64,000 nucleotides of DNA from contig JARVKI010000091.1 in the NCBI GenBank assembly GCA_036674765.1, forward strand, positions 62,001 to 126,000. The letters run 5' to 3'. The position numbers and the translations under genes were made by a program. Positions within the stretch are counted from its first letter, which is position 1; every line of letters begins with the position of its first letter. Source of the stretch: Seiridium cupressi (lineage: Eukaryota > Ascomycota > Sordariomycetes > Amphisphaeriales > Sporocadaceae). The notes beneath the pieces are model-generated. The model was given only the letters and a program-made list of their open reading frames with translations, was not told the origin of the DNA and did not search any database. This document shows positions 12,393 to 24,439 of the stretch, in pieces.

Positions 12393-13214
12393 TCACAGGC
12401 TCTTGTTGTCTCTGGATTTTCGCGTCAATGCTCTCAAGGCGCTGGAGACCATCCACTGTACCATAAAACTGTGCATCCACTTCCCCATAACCCTCTCGAG
12501 GAACAGAGGGTTCTCCCCTTTACGTCTCCAAAGTACTGTCTCATTGAGAAGCCTTAGTCCGTCCTCCATGTCACACTCATAACCGACGACCAAGCGACCT
12601 CGCACCACCGGGCCGGTCCAACCTTCTGGTGGGGCTAGAGTAAGGACCACCATCTCGCCCCCTTTGTCCGCGCCTCGCGCGGTCCGGGATGTGACTACGT
12701 AGACGCCGCAGACGCGGTCCCCGACTGCAAATCCACAGCGAGCAAGGTACTCGGCGCCAAACGTTTGCTTGGCCGCGGGATCTTTGATGAGGCGGTCCAT
12801 GAACCAAGCCTGCGGCGTACGCGCAAACAACGCCATCGTGGTCCTGAGATACGTCTCCATCAGACCGTCAAACCTCCTCCGCCCACCCGCGGCTTGGTCG
12901 TCAACAGCAACGACCTCGGCATCCCGGTCGGCCACGGAGATAGGATTGGAAACCACGCGCTCCAAGGCCACCACCCAGTGCCCCGGAGCGTCCAGAACCT
13001 CGGCTGGCAGGATGGGCAGGGTGCCGCCTTTGCGGTCGTTGAGACCAGCAAAAAGATCGTGATCCTTGGTGTCCCGAGCAGACGCCGGGGAGACGATGGT
13101 AGTTGACACCGTTGTGCTCGCGTTGTAGGACCATTTGGCCCGTAGGGCCAACCCAAGGGGCACGGCTATTGTTGCCATTACTGCCCACAAGACTTTGCTC
13201 TGGAATTGCGACAT
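12393..13214 (-). CDS. Unknown single-pass membrane protein
   Basis: A single exon encodes 273 residues from the ATG at 13214-13212. The frame stays open further upstream but has no earlier ATG. The N-terminus has one hydrophobic segment (about residues 7-25), followed by a long soluble part. That part contains the segments LFARTPQAWFM and VGDRVCGVYVV, a Gly/Pro-rich turn, NETVLWRRK, and a basic C-terminus. From memory, uncharacterised fungal proteins with the same spaced segments exist, often near metabolic genes; I know of no assigned activity. One N-terminal segment could be a signal anchor with the bulk of the protein on the lumenal or outer side. Its partner across 341 bases is the Zn2Cys6 regulator. 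Confidence 0.75.
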   Translation of the reverse strand: MSQFQSKVLWAVMATIAVPLGLALRAKWSYNASTTVSTTIVSPASARDTKDHDLFAGLNDRKGGTLPILPAEVLDAPGHWVVALERVVSNPISVADRDAEVVAVDDQAAGGRRRFDGLMETYLRTTMALFARTPQAWFMDRLIKDPAAKQTFGAEYLARCGFAVGDRVCGVYVVTSRTARGADKGGEMVVLTLAPPEGWTGPVVRGRLVVGYECDMEDGLRLLNETVLWRRKGENPLFLERVMGKWMHSFMVQWMVSSALRALTRKSRDNKSL

Positions 13215-13847
13215 TCCTTCACGTACCTTTGCTCTTCGGTGAAGCCCTATACAGCAATCTACAAGGTACCCTTCCTGATATCTCTGTCCCAAAAATAGAA
13301 ATAAAAATACATGAACCCGCTCATGAAGAGTAGACGTATAATTATAGGTGGATTAAAAAAAAAGACGGAGAAATACAGCTGGATGATAGAAATTCTTATG
13401 GGTTCTTACTCTCAGTCAAGTACGTTTAATCCTCCAACTGGAATGACGCATGGCACGAGATGTCGTATTTGGTGTTCAGCCCCAGACCGAGGCGGGGGAT
13501 AATAGTCTCAGACTAAACTCAAACTGGTAGATCGCCATGCTACGCGTGTACTTGTGCCGGCTCCCCCTTCTGTGTTTATAAACGTCTCTAAACTTGTATA
13601 CATCACTAACGATCAAAGACGCCAGACTTAGTTCGAAGACCTACACGCTGTCTTGAAAGGCCGTTGTAGTCGGAGAGCATCATTGATTCTACCTACGCAG
13701 GCTATGTACGGCACGCTCATGAAGTATATCCAAAGGAAAAGCGTCATGCCCAATGATGCTCTATGGTATCCAATAATAAAAGAAAATGTGCAGCAAAGTC
13801 CATAGACACTTGCTCATTCCGTAACGCCGAGCTATATATAAACGCGA
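13215..13847. other. Tandem intergenic region
   Basis: These 633 bases lie between the start of the unknown membrane protein and the stop of the copper ATPase, both on the minus strand. The stretch 13290-13400 is A-rich. It should hold the promoter of the membrane protein and the 3' end of the ATPase. No other feature was seen. Confidence 0.5.
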
Positions 13848-16800
13848 TTAGACTTCGCCCCGCTCCAATGTGTCCAAAGGCACATATCCCTCGTCCTTCT
13901 TGTTATGCCTGTTAAACAGGTCTTGGACCCTTGTGACGAAACCGTCGAGACCCCAGCCACGGCCGCGTCTCTTGATACTGCCTTTCTCAGTCAACAGAGC
14001 GTCATCCATCCACTGCGGTCGCTTCCAGAACTTGAGAAGAAGGGAGCTCACGACAACGCTGACGCTACTGCAAGCCATGGCAGCACCGGCAGCCATGGGG
14101 TGCAAATGCCAACCCAAAGGCAGGAAAATGCCCATGGCGAATGGCAGGCCAACCAAGTTGTAGGCACAGGCCCATGCAAGGTTCAGCTTGATACGCCTGA
14201 AGATGGTGCGAGCCAGGTTTAGTGCGGCTGGGATGTCCATCAGGTTGTTTGGCCGCATCAAAACGACGTCGGCCGCCTCCATAGCCACATCTGTACCACT
14301 CGCCATGGCAATACCGACGTCCGCCGTTGCAAGCGCGGGCGAGTCATTGATACCATCACCAACCATGGCGACGCACTCCCCTTGAGCCTGGAGCTGACGG
14401 ATGATTGCTTGCTTTTGATCTGGCGAAACACCGGCGTACACGTCTTCGTCGGGAATGCCGACAATGGAAGCTACAGCCAAAGCAGTCGAGCGCTGATCGC
14501 CGGTCACAATAGCAGTCTTGATACCCATACGATGTAGTACGTCGATTGTTGCCGACGCCCCTTCTTTTACAGTGTCCGAGAGGCAGAGATGGCCGGCGTA
14601 CTTGCCATCGATAGCGATGAAGATATTCGTGGTACCGGCAGATGAGGACTTTGACTTGTTTGTTTTAGTGTTGATCTGCTCCGAGTCTTCGATATCCTTG
14701 TCCAGGACCTCGACGTTGTTCTCGCGAAGGAAGCGGACGTTGCCAACGAGGACATTGTATCGAGTCCGGTTTGCACTAGATGCGGGCTCGACAGTTGCAC
14801 CGATGCCTCTGCCTACAGCTGCGTTGAAATCGCCGATGCTACCGTCGATTGCAGCTTCAGCATCAAGGTTGAGCTCTGTGCGAGCGGCTCCTAGCACTGC
14901 TTTACCAACGGGATGTTCACTACCCATTTCAGCGAGTCCAACGATGGTCCACCATAGACGTCTGCGCCACTCGTTATCTTGCCAGAGAGGCGTAATCTTG
15001 GCGGTAGCGACGCTCATCTTGCCATATGTGATAGTACCGGTCTTGTCAAGAACCACCTGAGTTACCTTGGTGGTAGTCTCCAGGGCTGCACCTCCCTTGA
15101 CTAGGATACCGTTCTCAGCGCCAATACCGGTGCCAACCATGACTGCGGTTGGGGTGGCAAGACCCAGTGCACATGGGCAGGCAAAAACGATGACCGAAAT
15201 ACAGAGCTTGACGCAAACAAAGAGTTTGCCACCGCTCTCGTCTTCAAGGAAGATCTTTGGAGGGCTTTTGAGGACATGGCTGAGAACCATCCAGACGATG
15301 AAGGTAAGTAGCCCCAAAATAAGAATGATGGGAACAAAGTAGCCAGCGATGGTGTCAGCAAGTCGTTGAATCGGAGCTCGGGTGGTTTGTGCGTCTTGAA
15401 CAAGCTTGACGATCTGACTGAGTTGTGTATCACGACCGGCGCGGGTCACACGAAAATCGACCCGACCATGGCCATTGACAGTACCTCCAATGACATTGCC
15501 CCCCTTCTTCTTCTGAACCGGAATCGCCTCGCCTGTTACCATACTTTCGTCCACATAAGTCTCACCCCTGACGATCATACCGTCTGCCGGAATCTTGTCA
15601 CCAGGGCGGATCACGACGATGTCACCGACCTGTATAAGCTCAGTAGGGATGACCCTTTCCTCGGCGGCGTTACCATCGCGAACCGGGGTTTTGGGTTCCC
15701 CCGAGCCCTTGATAGAGTCCCACCCCTCGGCAGCCTTCTCAGCTGCAATTGGGTCAGCATAGATGGTGGCCATAGACGGAGCCAAAGACATCAGCCTTGA
15801 CAAGGCCTTTGACGTTTGTCCTTTCGCCCGATTCTCCAAGAATCGACCAAAAGTGATGAAAGTGATCAACATAGTGCTGGTATCGAATATCGTGCTTGGT
15901 CGAGTATGCGGAGAAAACAAAATCGATACAACCATGGCCATGACGCTAAAGAAAAAGGCAGACGATGTGCCGAGAACCACTAGGACGTCCATAGTGGGAG
16001 ACCCGTGCTTCACAGATTTATATGCTGAAGTGTAGAAACGCTTGCCAATGCCGAATTGGACGGGTATCGTAAGACATAAACAAATGATATCACCAAGGAA
16101 AAGACCTGGTAGTATCTCTAGGCCGCCAAAATCAAGGGCGGGTATGACCATGGGGAAGATCATGCCGATAAGAAATACCGGAATGGCGAAAGAGAGAGAA
16201 ACCCTGAAAGCTCTACGCCATTCTTGGATCTCCCTCGTCTTCGCCAAGGATTCTAACTGGGCACTGTTGTCGTCGTTGTCGGCAACCAGTGCATTGTACC
16301 CAGCAGCTTCGATTGTATCCACAATGACTCTGAGGCCAGTAACGGAGGGCTGATGGGAGATTGTGAGTCTGTCACTAGCTAGACTCAATTTCGCCGACTT
16401 GATGCCAGGAAGTGCCAACAAGGAATTCTCCATGGCGGTTGCTGCGTCGACATCTGGGTTGCCGTATATCTTGAATTGAGCAGTAGAGGTACCGGTGCTC
16501 GAGTCGTCAGTATCAAACGTTGTTGATAGGATCTTAGCATCAAAGCCCCGGTCCTCAATGATTTCTGCAATCTTTTCAGCGGACAACGACTTCGCATCGT
16601 GCGTAATGACAGCTCTTTCGGCCAGGAGACTGATGTTGAACCGTAACACTCCTTCCAAGCCTGTGAAACCGCTCTCAACAGCCGAAGTACATGCGCCACA
16701 CGTCATACCCTCAATGGCGACGGTTGTAGTGGCTATCGACGCCTGATTCGTCTTGTCCTGCGCGGCCTTCTTGACTGGCTGCTGAATCTCACTATCCACC

Positions 16801-17427
16801 AATGTTGCGCCGAACCCGCGATCTTCGATTATTTCGATGATCTTTTCCGCCGGTAATAATGACGCGTCATGCTCGATGACGGCTCTTTCTGACAGCAGTG
16901 AAATGCTGAAGTGTTTGACTCCCGGGACGTCTGAGAAGCCGCCCTCGACGGCTGATGTGCATGCGCCGCAGGTCATGCCCTCGACAGCTATTTGTGTCAC
17001 GGTTGTTGCGGGCTCGGAATCTTCATCGGCGTCGAAAAGGCTGTCGCCTTGCTTCACGAGAGGAGAGGGCAAGTCGGTCGCAAGGACTTCGGCCTCGAAG
17101 CCCCGGGCTTCGATGATCTCCTGAATCTGGTCGGCGGGGATCCGTTGCGGGTCGTGCATGACCACTGCTCGCTCCATTACCAAGCTGACGGAGACACTGC
17201 CAACACCATCGACGCCCTTGAAGCCCGCTTCAACAGCCGAAGTGCAAGCACCGCATCTACTTGATGGTTAGAGAGATCTGCGGAGTTTGGAATGGCCGGA
17301 GCGCGCTTGAAACTCACGTCATGCCACCAACTCTCAAAGTGGTCGTAGCCCATTGCGCTGTTTTCGGGGTGTGTAGAGACGACTTTGACGGCTCCCTCGG
17401 GGGGACTTTGATGTCTGCAGGCGCCAT
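13848..17427 (-). CDS. CCC2: P1B-type copper-transporting ATPase (Ccc2/ATP7-like)
   Basis: Two exons, 17427-17318 and 17256-13848, encode 1172 residues. The protein would pump Cu(I) into the trans-Golgi for loading of multicopper oxidases. Three heavy-metal-associated domains each carry GMTCGAC (CGAC at 38-41, 133-136 and 223-226). A fourth ferredoxin-like repeat (about 295-365) has lost its cysteines. The pump core has the TGE actuator motif (611-613), the CPC membrane copper site (730-732), the phosphorylated DKTGT (774-778), the SEHP loop (HP at 818-819) and GDGIND (1003-1008). The 61-base intron splits the Thr codon immediately before the first CGAC, so starting translation in exon 2 would lose the first metal site. 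Upstream, 17428-17460, no copper-responsive element was recognised. Confidence 0.97.
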
Positions 17428-19968
17428 GGCTCAACTCGAGGGGTCAGCCCGACCCTGAAGCAGCTGGATTGCACGAGGGGTAAGGTGTTAAGGTGGCGGT
17501 AGAGGCGATTAAGTTGGATGTAATAGATCACACAATGACATGCATAATATTGTTGTTGCTCGTGATCGCTAGACGCAGTTGAACAAAGGAATTTCGACAG
17601 AAAGAACAGAGCGAGGCACAAGTACGGCCAAGGTGGTTTACCCAAAAGTCCAGCTCTGGGGAGTCGCGGCGAAGCGGGTGGGAGGAGGTTGCAGTCAGCT
17701 TATGTACGAGTTGCCGGATGAATCTGCAAGTTGCGAGGTGTCGAAGCGCTGATAAGTGATGGTTCCGCAGGCAAATGGTGCGATGCAATCCATGACCTGC
17801 AGGCGAAACGTCGCTGATGGATCATCCTTTGCAAGGTTTCGTCAGCAACCCATACCAATAAGGTCCGCCGGGGCCCCTGGACCGAGACTAGCGAACCGTG
17901 CGGATGCCACGGACACGAACAGAAGCACACTTGGCAAGGGTCCTTGTGCCACAAACTTCTTACAGTTGGATTCTATCGAGATGCTAGCGGCTCGCTCGCT
18001 AGGACGGGGTGCATATGCGTCGGGCTACCCAAGCGTCCATTAGACAATTATTGATCCGAAAACAATATGATTGTTTCGACCCTATCCCTCGTCCTCGCCG
18101 TGGGGTTTTCTCGTTCTCCCATTACGGGAATGGATAAGCCGAGCTTGCAAGCATCTTTTACCTTTCAAGTTGCTTGAAGCAGACCAAGCTCTTGAAGTAC
18201 GTACTTAGTCGGAAAGCTTCGCCACCCCACCATGTGAGTGTTGATGTCTATGATCAGCGTCCAGTCGAAATACCAAGTACTTTTCCTTCTTAGGGTCATT
18301 AGAGACAGGCGCCTCTGATCAAAGCGTGAACTGTCTGTACTTGTCTACTTATCGCATCTACTGCTACATCGGACTTGGCATAAGTACACCATACACACGC
18401 TTATAAGCAGATAGAAGATCAGTTTGCAAGGAAGACTGAGGAAACAATCCCAAAATAGCATCTACGGAGCTCCAGATCGAAATGCAGCCACGAGAGGCTG
18501 CCAAGTTTTGTCGAATGCGCCTCGCGAATTATTGACTTTCTCATACCTATCTGCTAGGGTGCCGGCGCAAACCGATGCGAAGTTAGGATGAGGGCCCTGG
18601 CCTCCTCTCCTTCAGCTGTGGGTCAAGAGATCCAAGTAGAGCTGTGCACAAGCGAATGCTAGAGGGTCTTGAATCGTCCGAAAGTCTTGATTCGCATCTA
18701 CAACAAGTCTCATTTTGCGATTGTATTAGCATTATTTACACAACTAGTCGGCCTACAATAGTGAGCGTCAATGGCTTGGGATGAATGCGAAATTCCATCC
18801 TCGACCTCTAGCTTGGGTAAAAATGTTTCGCCTAGGAGAGCACGTGAAGTATTGTTTTATCCTTGGCGGCACACAGCGTACCTGCACCGGATATTGGATT
18901 ATCTGCTGCATGTTCAAGGGTGACAGAACTCAGTCGTCGTCCCCTTACCGGCTTCGTGGCCTCTTTAGTCTTATATTCCAAGTGCCTCTTATTGCTTACA
19001 AATAATTCGTAACCAAACTCGACCTGTTCATGACACCTATCCAAATACACTCAGCCGCTTCTTTCAATAGCGCCAGCGGGCCTGTAGCCTCAATTTGGGA
19101 CCAGCTCGGGACGGTGTGTGGGCATCCAAGGGGGTATTCCGGGCGCACACTGTGAGAGGACACTGTACAGCCTGTAACCCGACAGCCGACTGGGGGTTAA
19201 GGTTAAAAACATCCATGGCCTGTTGCTACAACCAAGTATCAGACGATAAATGTATCATGGAAAGGGCACTAAGCAAGTACGAGTAGGCGCCCACGCCGAC
19301 GTCTGGTTATTGTCGTGAGCGAAGGGCTCTACCTGTACTACAAGTCCTTAGAAGAGTTCTAGCCACATGTTAATTCCAGTACAGTAAAACTATACCAGCC
19401 TCTTGGAGGTCATTTGAAAAACAGCTCGAAAAGACCGGAAGAATTTATTATGAATAATGTGAAATAATGTACCGATCTATGTGCGGTTGAATAGCCAGGT
19501 GATATCGGGTTTGTATGGCGTCCAATGATGGGCGGAATACCAATGTTAGTTCGTTGGTCTTGGTACCTGAGCATTCGCGAGACCAGACGAGGGGCAATCC
19601 CTAGCATCCAGTCTGCCAGGCATCCAGTCCAGGTCGTTTGCCCCGCTGCCCCGCCATGGTCTAATCCATTTTTGAGCTAGCTCTCTTCAATCCGTCCCAG
19701 CTTTGGAAGCTCAAACGCGGATGATACAAGAACGACTTCACGACGCTGGTTTGAAAACAAAATCCCAAAACAAAGCAAGGCCCTTTGACACGGCCACGAA
19801 ATCCACCAACCCTGCTCACCACTTCTCCAGATCTTCCAACGCTCCATGTGCCAAGGCATATTACACTAGCCCTCTCCTGGACAAGGTGGCAGATCTAAAG
19901 CTTGTGCGAACTTCAAGGCTACCAACGTCATCTTCAGCCTTGTCGAGTACGCAGACCAGGTGCTTGTC
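17428..19968. other. Intergenic, 2.5 kb divergent region
   Basis: This lies between the copper ATPase start (minus) and the CSN7 start (plus). No exon could be supported. The stretch just before the CSN7 ATG (19888-19968) is open in the CSN7 frame without a start codon, so a 5' extension through an unseen upstream exon is possible but not needed. Short frames elsewhere have no recognisable content. Confidence 0.5.
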
Positions 19969-20938
19969 ATGGAGCAGTCCAAGGCTCTGAACGCTCTCGA
20001 GGTGAGTTGTATCGCACGAGCTCCGGTCTGGAAGAAGAGTAGCCTAACCCGGTCGCTAGCCTTTCCTTGCGCTCACCAAGTCAGCTACCTCGCCCCGAGC
20101 CGCCGCCGACCTTGTCACGAGGGCTACTTCTACACCAGGCACATACGTATTCGCCGAGCTGCTCGAAACACCCCAAATCCAGGCTCTTGCCCAGTCTCAA
20201 GAGCATGTCGGCTTCCTGACACAGCTTCAGATATTTTCGTACGGCACATATGCGGATTACACCTCGACCGGCAATCTTCCACCACTGAACGAACAGCAAA
20301 TGCTGAAGTTGCGCCAGCTATCTCTCCTCACACTCGCCAAGAATCCACAAAACCTCAGCTATGCTTCCCTCCAGACCTCGCTTGCACTCTCGGACGCACG
20401 TGCTGTCGAGGAGCTGGTCATAAGCGCCACTTATGCCGATCTGATTCAGGCCCAGCTTGATCCCCGCAACCAGGCGGTACTTGTCTCCTCGGTCTCACCA
20501 CTGCGAGATCTGGCCCCTGGCTCGATTCCTTCCATGCTTGCCAACCTTCAGGAGTGGTCAAGTCGATGTACATCAACGCTCGCCGACCTCGAGGCCCAGA
20601 TTAAAGCTATCCGGGACACTGCAGCAGCCCGGCACTCGGAGAAAAAGCAATGGCAGGAGAAAACAGATAGCTTGGTGGCCGCGCAAGCCGTGGACTCAGA
20701 TAACAAGGCCAAGGATGGCGTTCATACCCGTAACCAGTCGAACCTCATCAGTCGTGCTACAGCGGCTCTTCGCAGCGGACGCGGCAAGCGAGACCGTCCA
20801 GGCGGTTCAGCTGGACCAGCAGTGGATGCAGAAGACGATGAGATGGACGTCGACGACGATGAGGATACTGACGACGGACCTGTGGATGGCATTGGAGGTG
20901 CGGCCGGGAAGAAAAGGGCAAGCCGGCGTAGGCTATAG
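19969..20938 (+). CDS. CSN7: COP9 signalosome subunit 7 (PCI-domain protein)
   Basis: Two exons, 19969-20001 and 20060-20938, encode 303 residues. CSN7 is one of the PCI subunits that frame the signalosome, which removes Nedd8 from cullins; in filamentous fungi it influences development and light responses. The N-terminus MEQSKALNALEPFLALTK and the following helical PCI part are typical. The LLETPQIQAL helix and the run YADYTSTGNLPPLNEQQ also fit. The winged-helix half ends near residue 180. A coiled segment follows, then a basic and acidic tail with an Asp-rich run (about 270-285) and a final Arg/Lys cluster. The intron is GTGAGT...CGCTAG (58 bases) after the eleventh codon, in phase 0. Confidence 0.9.
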
Positions 20939-21910
20939 CATGTGCAAGCCGTGCTCCACCGACGGCTCAACGGCTGAAGGATCAAGAAGTGCTACACAGT
21001 GTGTGACCGAAACAGGTGTTGTGATGTTCCATGGTAACGACACCAAGCCTGAGCATACCAAATGATATGCGATGCTTCTGGTCTTGTTGCCATCCCCATC
21101 CGTAGAACTTTCCCATAATGGTCATTTAGAATCTCTTGTTGGAGAACTGTGAATATGGTTTTACGAGGCATGATAGACTATGAATCCAAACAATTAAACA
21201 GATCAACACTACATGTCTACACGCATGTACAGCAGTGCAACATAAATTGCTATTTAATAAATGATAATTTCTTCGAACTTGTTAAGCACTAATTTCTGGG
21301 TCGAAGACAAGGAGTTAATTTACTTAAATAACGTCTTCCCAGAGTTTGTGCCTATTAGGCCTTTCTCATGTAATAGTAAATACTACCTTCAGGAGATACA
21401 TGATTGATCAACATTACATTACCTAGGTACGCCAGTCCGATTAGGTGAATGCGTGGTGTGGTCAAAATTGTGAAAATACGCCGTAGCTGTCCTACTTGCT
21501 CCACGCTCTCTCGCCCCATCAAGCAAGTTCTTCAAAGCAAGCAATGATGGCGAAAGAAAATCGTGTCGGTCTAGATTACAGTGAACAGCAGTTCGACCAC
21601 TAGATGATTTAGTGCTAGTACTAGCCTTCGTCTATGTAGTACGAGTTCCATGCATCTTCGTAACATTTACATGACAATAGGAAAATTATAACTGGGTAAG
21701 CTAAGATTGCTCATATATAATTAGCCTTGGCTGCAATTTTGCTTTATTTTGATACAAGTTTTCATGGTAAAAAAGAAGGTTTATATTGAAACACTTGATC
21801 CGGCCATTTCCTTAATTGAAAATAAATTCTTGGGGGAAAAGAAATATTTTCCCAGAACTCATCAACTTGATAGAAAGCGAACTCTTCATCTATATCTAGG
21901 GGCACCTCTC
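20939..21910. other. AT-rich intergenic region
   Basis: Between the CSN7 stop and the 3' end of the SnoaL-like locus. Bases 21170-21870 are notably AT-rich, with many TA steps and few CG steps, as in repeat-induced-mutated or relaxed noncoding DNA. No frame, inverted terminal repeat or long terminal repeat was seen. Confidence 0.45.
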
Positions 21911-22690
21911 TCATGTTAACCCTGGGACAATGTGACTGTCCTTCATGGAATCAGTCACGCGGGGATTGCCCTCCGTCCATATCGGAACGATCTTCTGCTT
22001 ATAGATTCTCCAGGGGTTTTCTCCACGTTCCTCCAGGTCACGCAGTCATATCATTTCATAAACTTGCCGGCCCTGGTAGCACCATTAGAAATAGCTCCAC
22101 GGTGTGGTAACCTACAACTCTTCAGGGGATACATACACCATTGTGAGTCATGGGACCACCTTCCGCTGCCTTGCGGACCATGTGCGCGCCGCCATTCGCG
22201 ATGGCGGTACAAGTGTCTGGTTTGCTAGTTCCAGAACTTGAGTTGGGTTGAGGTAGCTGGATAACAGCGCCGCTAGGTTTAGGAGAGTCCGTCAGTATAC
22301 CTCGCGAACCTAGTGTAAGGGAGAGGCTAAGAGGGGAGACAGGCGGCTGGAACTTAGGAGACAAGCTTCCACTCACGAGATGTGGTGTTGTGACGCATCC
22401 AGTAGCTTGATTATGTTGATCGCCTCTCCAGCCCACTCCTTGTTGGTCGTCTTCAGTGGCTCGCCACCGAACATAGCGGTGTAGTCAATAATGCACTCTG
22501 GTGCGTAAACCTCGTTCTCGAGGCCCGAGCCATTGTTCAGGTCGTAGTAGAGGACCTGCAACTTGATTAGTGACCCTATTCATGTTCAGATAGCCGTGAC
22601 AACTTTTGGTCAAAGTACCTGTTTGAAGATAGTGTCCTGAATGTTTGACTTATCGAGAAGGTAGGTCAGAATATCATGAGACTGCGCCAT
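21911..22690 (-). pseudogene. SnoaL-like (NTF2-fold) protein with in-frame stop
   Basis: Four exons can be joined: 22690-22619, 22555-22377, 22272-22137 and 22072 onward, with good GT-AG introns and matching phases. The product starts MAQSHDILTYLLDK, continues through VLYYDLNNGSGLENEVYAPE, HHIS and a GGPMTHNG turn, a layout typical of the SnoaL_4/NTF2-like fold used by cyclases, hydratases and detoxifying enzymes. In exon 4 a TGA at 22048-22046 stops the frame after 137 residues. The same frame then continues with clearly family-like sequence (ENPWRIYKQKIVPIWTEGN) to a second stop at 21913-21911. So about 44 residues, the last beta strands, are cut off. A change of CGA to TGA is the simplest origin. 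An alternative acceptor could skip the stop, but none looks good. Confidence 0.6.
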
Positions 22691-23285
22691 GATAGTCCAA
22701 AATACTGTCCAAAAGCTGTGTTGTGTCGTCGGATTTCGCAGAAATAGTTGTATATTGAATCCCGAACCGGTTCAACTGTTTGTCAGAGTAGGAACGCTGG
22801 CTTTGCAGATGTCATGCCTCACGAGCAGTAGTTTCACGATGGAAAAGAAAGGAGCAGAAGCGGTACATTTTATTCTCTTACACGGGCGCATAGAGTTATA
22901 ACTATGGGCTAGCGTTTGCGCCGTTGATATTCTAATCATATCAATGTACTTCTCTCAATTGGGTTGCTAATATGACCATCCGCTTTAACACCGTTCAAGT
23001 CCACTGCTCCATTTCTTGGCACGCACTATACCAAGCAACTGCTTGGTAACTCCGGTATTAAAATCCGGCGGGTGGCCAGTGTGGCATAATTCTCAGCTTG
23101 AGCGGGGAATGTTCAATGGATATAAGGCGATTTCCGACTTAAGAGCTTCTTTAAGATCCAGCGTCAAGGACTTCAGAGTGCAACCCGAAGCTCCCTTCAA
23201 GCTCTTTAAACCACTCTAGATCCTATCGCTGATTGATTGGCCGTATACTCACGAACTTCTTCTGTCTGGTATATACCCTGTCGCT
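22691..23285. promoter_or_regulatory. Divergent upstream region of the SnoaL-like and NmrA-like genes
   Basis: These 595 bases separate two divergently transcribed genes and must hold both promoters. The composition is mixed. A TATATA run lies at about 23269-23274, very close to the NmrA-like ATG, so it may not be the TATA box. No specific factor site could be assigned. Confidence 0.4.
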
Positions 23286-24439
23286 ATGTTCACAGGAACC
23301 ATCTTGCTACTCGGCGGCACAGGAAAAGTAGCCAGTCAGCTTGCGCCGCTCCTGCATCCTACTTATCCTGTCCTTGTGGCCTCATGCTCCGGCAGCAGTC
23401 CAGACCCCGCCAAGTATACTGGCGTGAAATTTGACTGGAACGACAAGTCAACTGTAAGCAACTTCCGGTGCTAATTCCTATTTGTTACAGCCTGTTTCAA
23501 AGGCATACACTGCCCGGTGAGGCGTTCTGTTCTTACAACAAAGCCTTGGGTCCCGATAATCTGCCATGCATACATTGTAGTCGAAGAAGGAATTCGCTAA
23601 CCCCAGTACGGTATTGTAGTGGGACTCAGCGCTCTCGGCCGGCCCCACACCTGTTACTTCTGTATGGATAGTCGCTCCTGGTATGCTGAATCCTGGACCA
23701 ATAGCACGGGAATTCATCGATCTAGCCCGCGAAAAGGGAGCATCGAGATTTGTTCTCCTCAGCTCTACCCAAGTCAAGGATGGTGGAGCGGCGATGGGCG
23801 AGATACATCAGTACCTGAGAGAGCTCGGAGACAAGGGTGAAGTGGAGTGGGCTGTCCTACGGCCTACCTGGTTTCAAGGTTCGTTGCTGTGAATGTCTCG
23901 AAATGATGTGTACTGACAAGCTCTGCAGAGAACATCGCCACGCATCAGCAGCACGTGAAGTCGATCAAGGAGGAAAACAGGATCTACTCTGCTACGGGCT
24001 CGGGAAAGATGCCCTGGGTGTCGACGCGTGATATCGCGGCTGTTGCACATCATGCGCTGACGACGCCTGGCGCTCCTAATAAGGAATTTATAGTCCTGGG
24101 TGGAGAACTATACACTTATGCAGACGTAAGAAGCCACCCTATGCGGGCCACCTCTAAACTACATTCACTGACATGAGCACAATCCATCAGGTGGCCAAGA
24201 TCTTGACCGAGGTTCTGGGTCGTGAGATTGTGCATCATGAGCTCACGGAAGAGCAGCTTTCGGAGTGGCTTCAAGGTTATGGGATCCCTGCCCCGTATGC
24301 CAGTGTGCTGGCCTCGATGGATACGATAATCAAGAATGGCGGCGAGGAGCAACTCAATGACGTCGTGGTCACAGTGACGGGAAAGAACCCGAGGGGGATT
24401 CGAGAGTTCGTAGAGGAGAACAAGGTGGTTTGGCAGTAA
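23286..24439 (+). CDS. NmrA-like NAD(P)-binding oxidoreductase
   Basis: Four exons, 23286-23453, 23620-23878, 23929-24125 and 24191-24439, encode 290 residues. The N-terminus has the Rossmann motif GGTGKVASQL (residues 10-19). The segments SVWIVAPGMLNPGP, FIDLAREKGASRFVLLSS, AVLRPTWFQ and MPWVSTRDIAAVAHHAL are hallmarks of the NmrA-like atypical short-chain reductase branch that includes the ergot-alkaloid reductase EasG/FgaFS group. The substrate is unknown. Intron 1 (166 bases) is the least certain: the join ST-WDSALSAGPTP fits homologue-like spacing, whereas earlier acceptors (for example near 23496) run into stops. The other introns are 50 and 65 bases. It is divergent from the SnoaL-like gene 595 bases away. 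Confidence 0.85.

Noticed and set aside
12393..13292. Longer version of the unknown membrane protein starting at 13292
   Set aside because: That start is TTG; the first ATG at 13214 puts the hydrophobic segment at the N-terminus.
23454..23619. Coding-like segment EFANPSTVL inside intron 1 of the NmrA-like gene
   Set aside because: Using it would include a TAG; splicing at 23620 gives an intact protein with good spacing.
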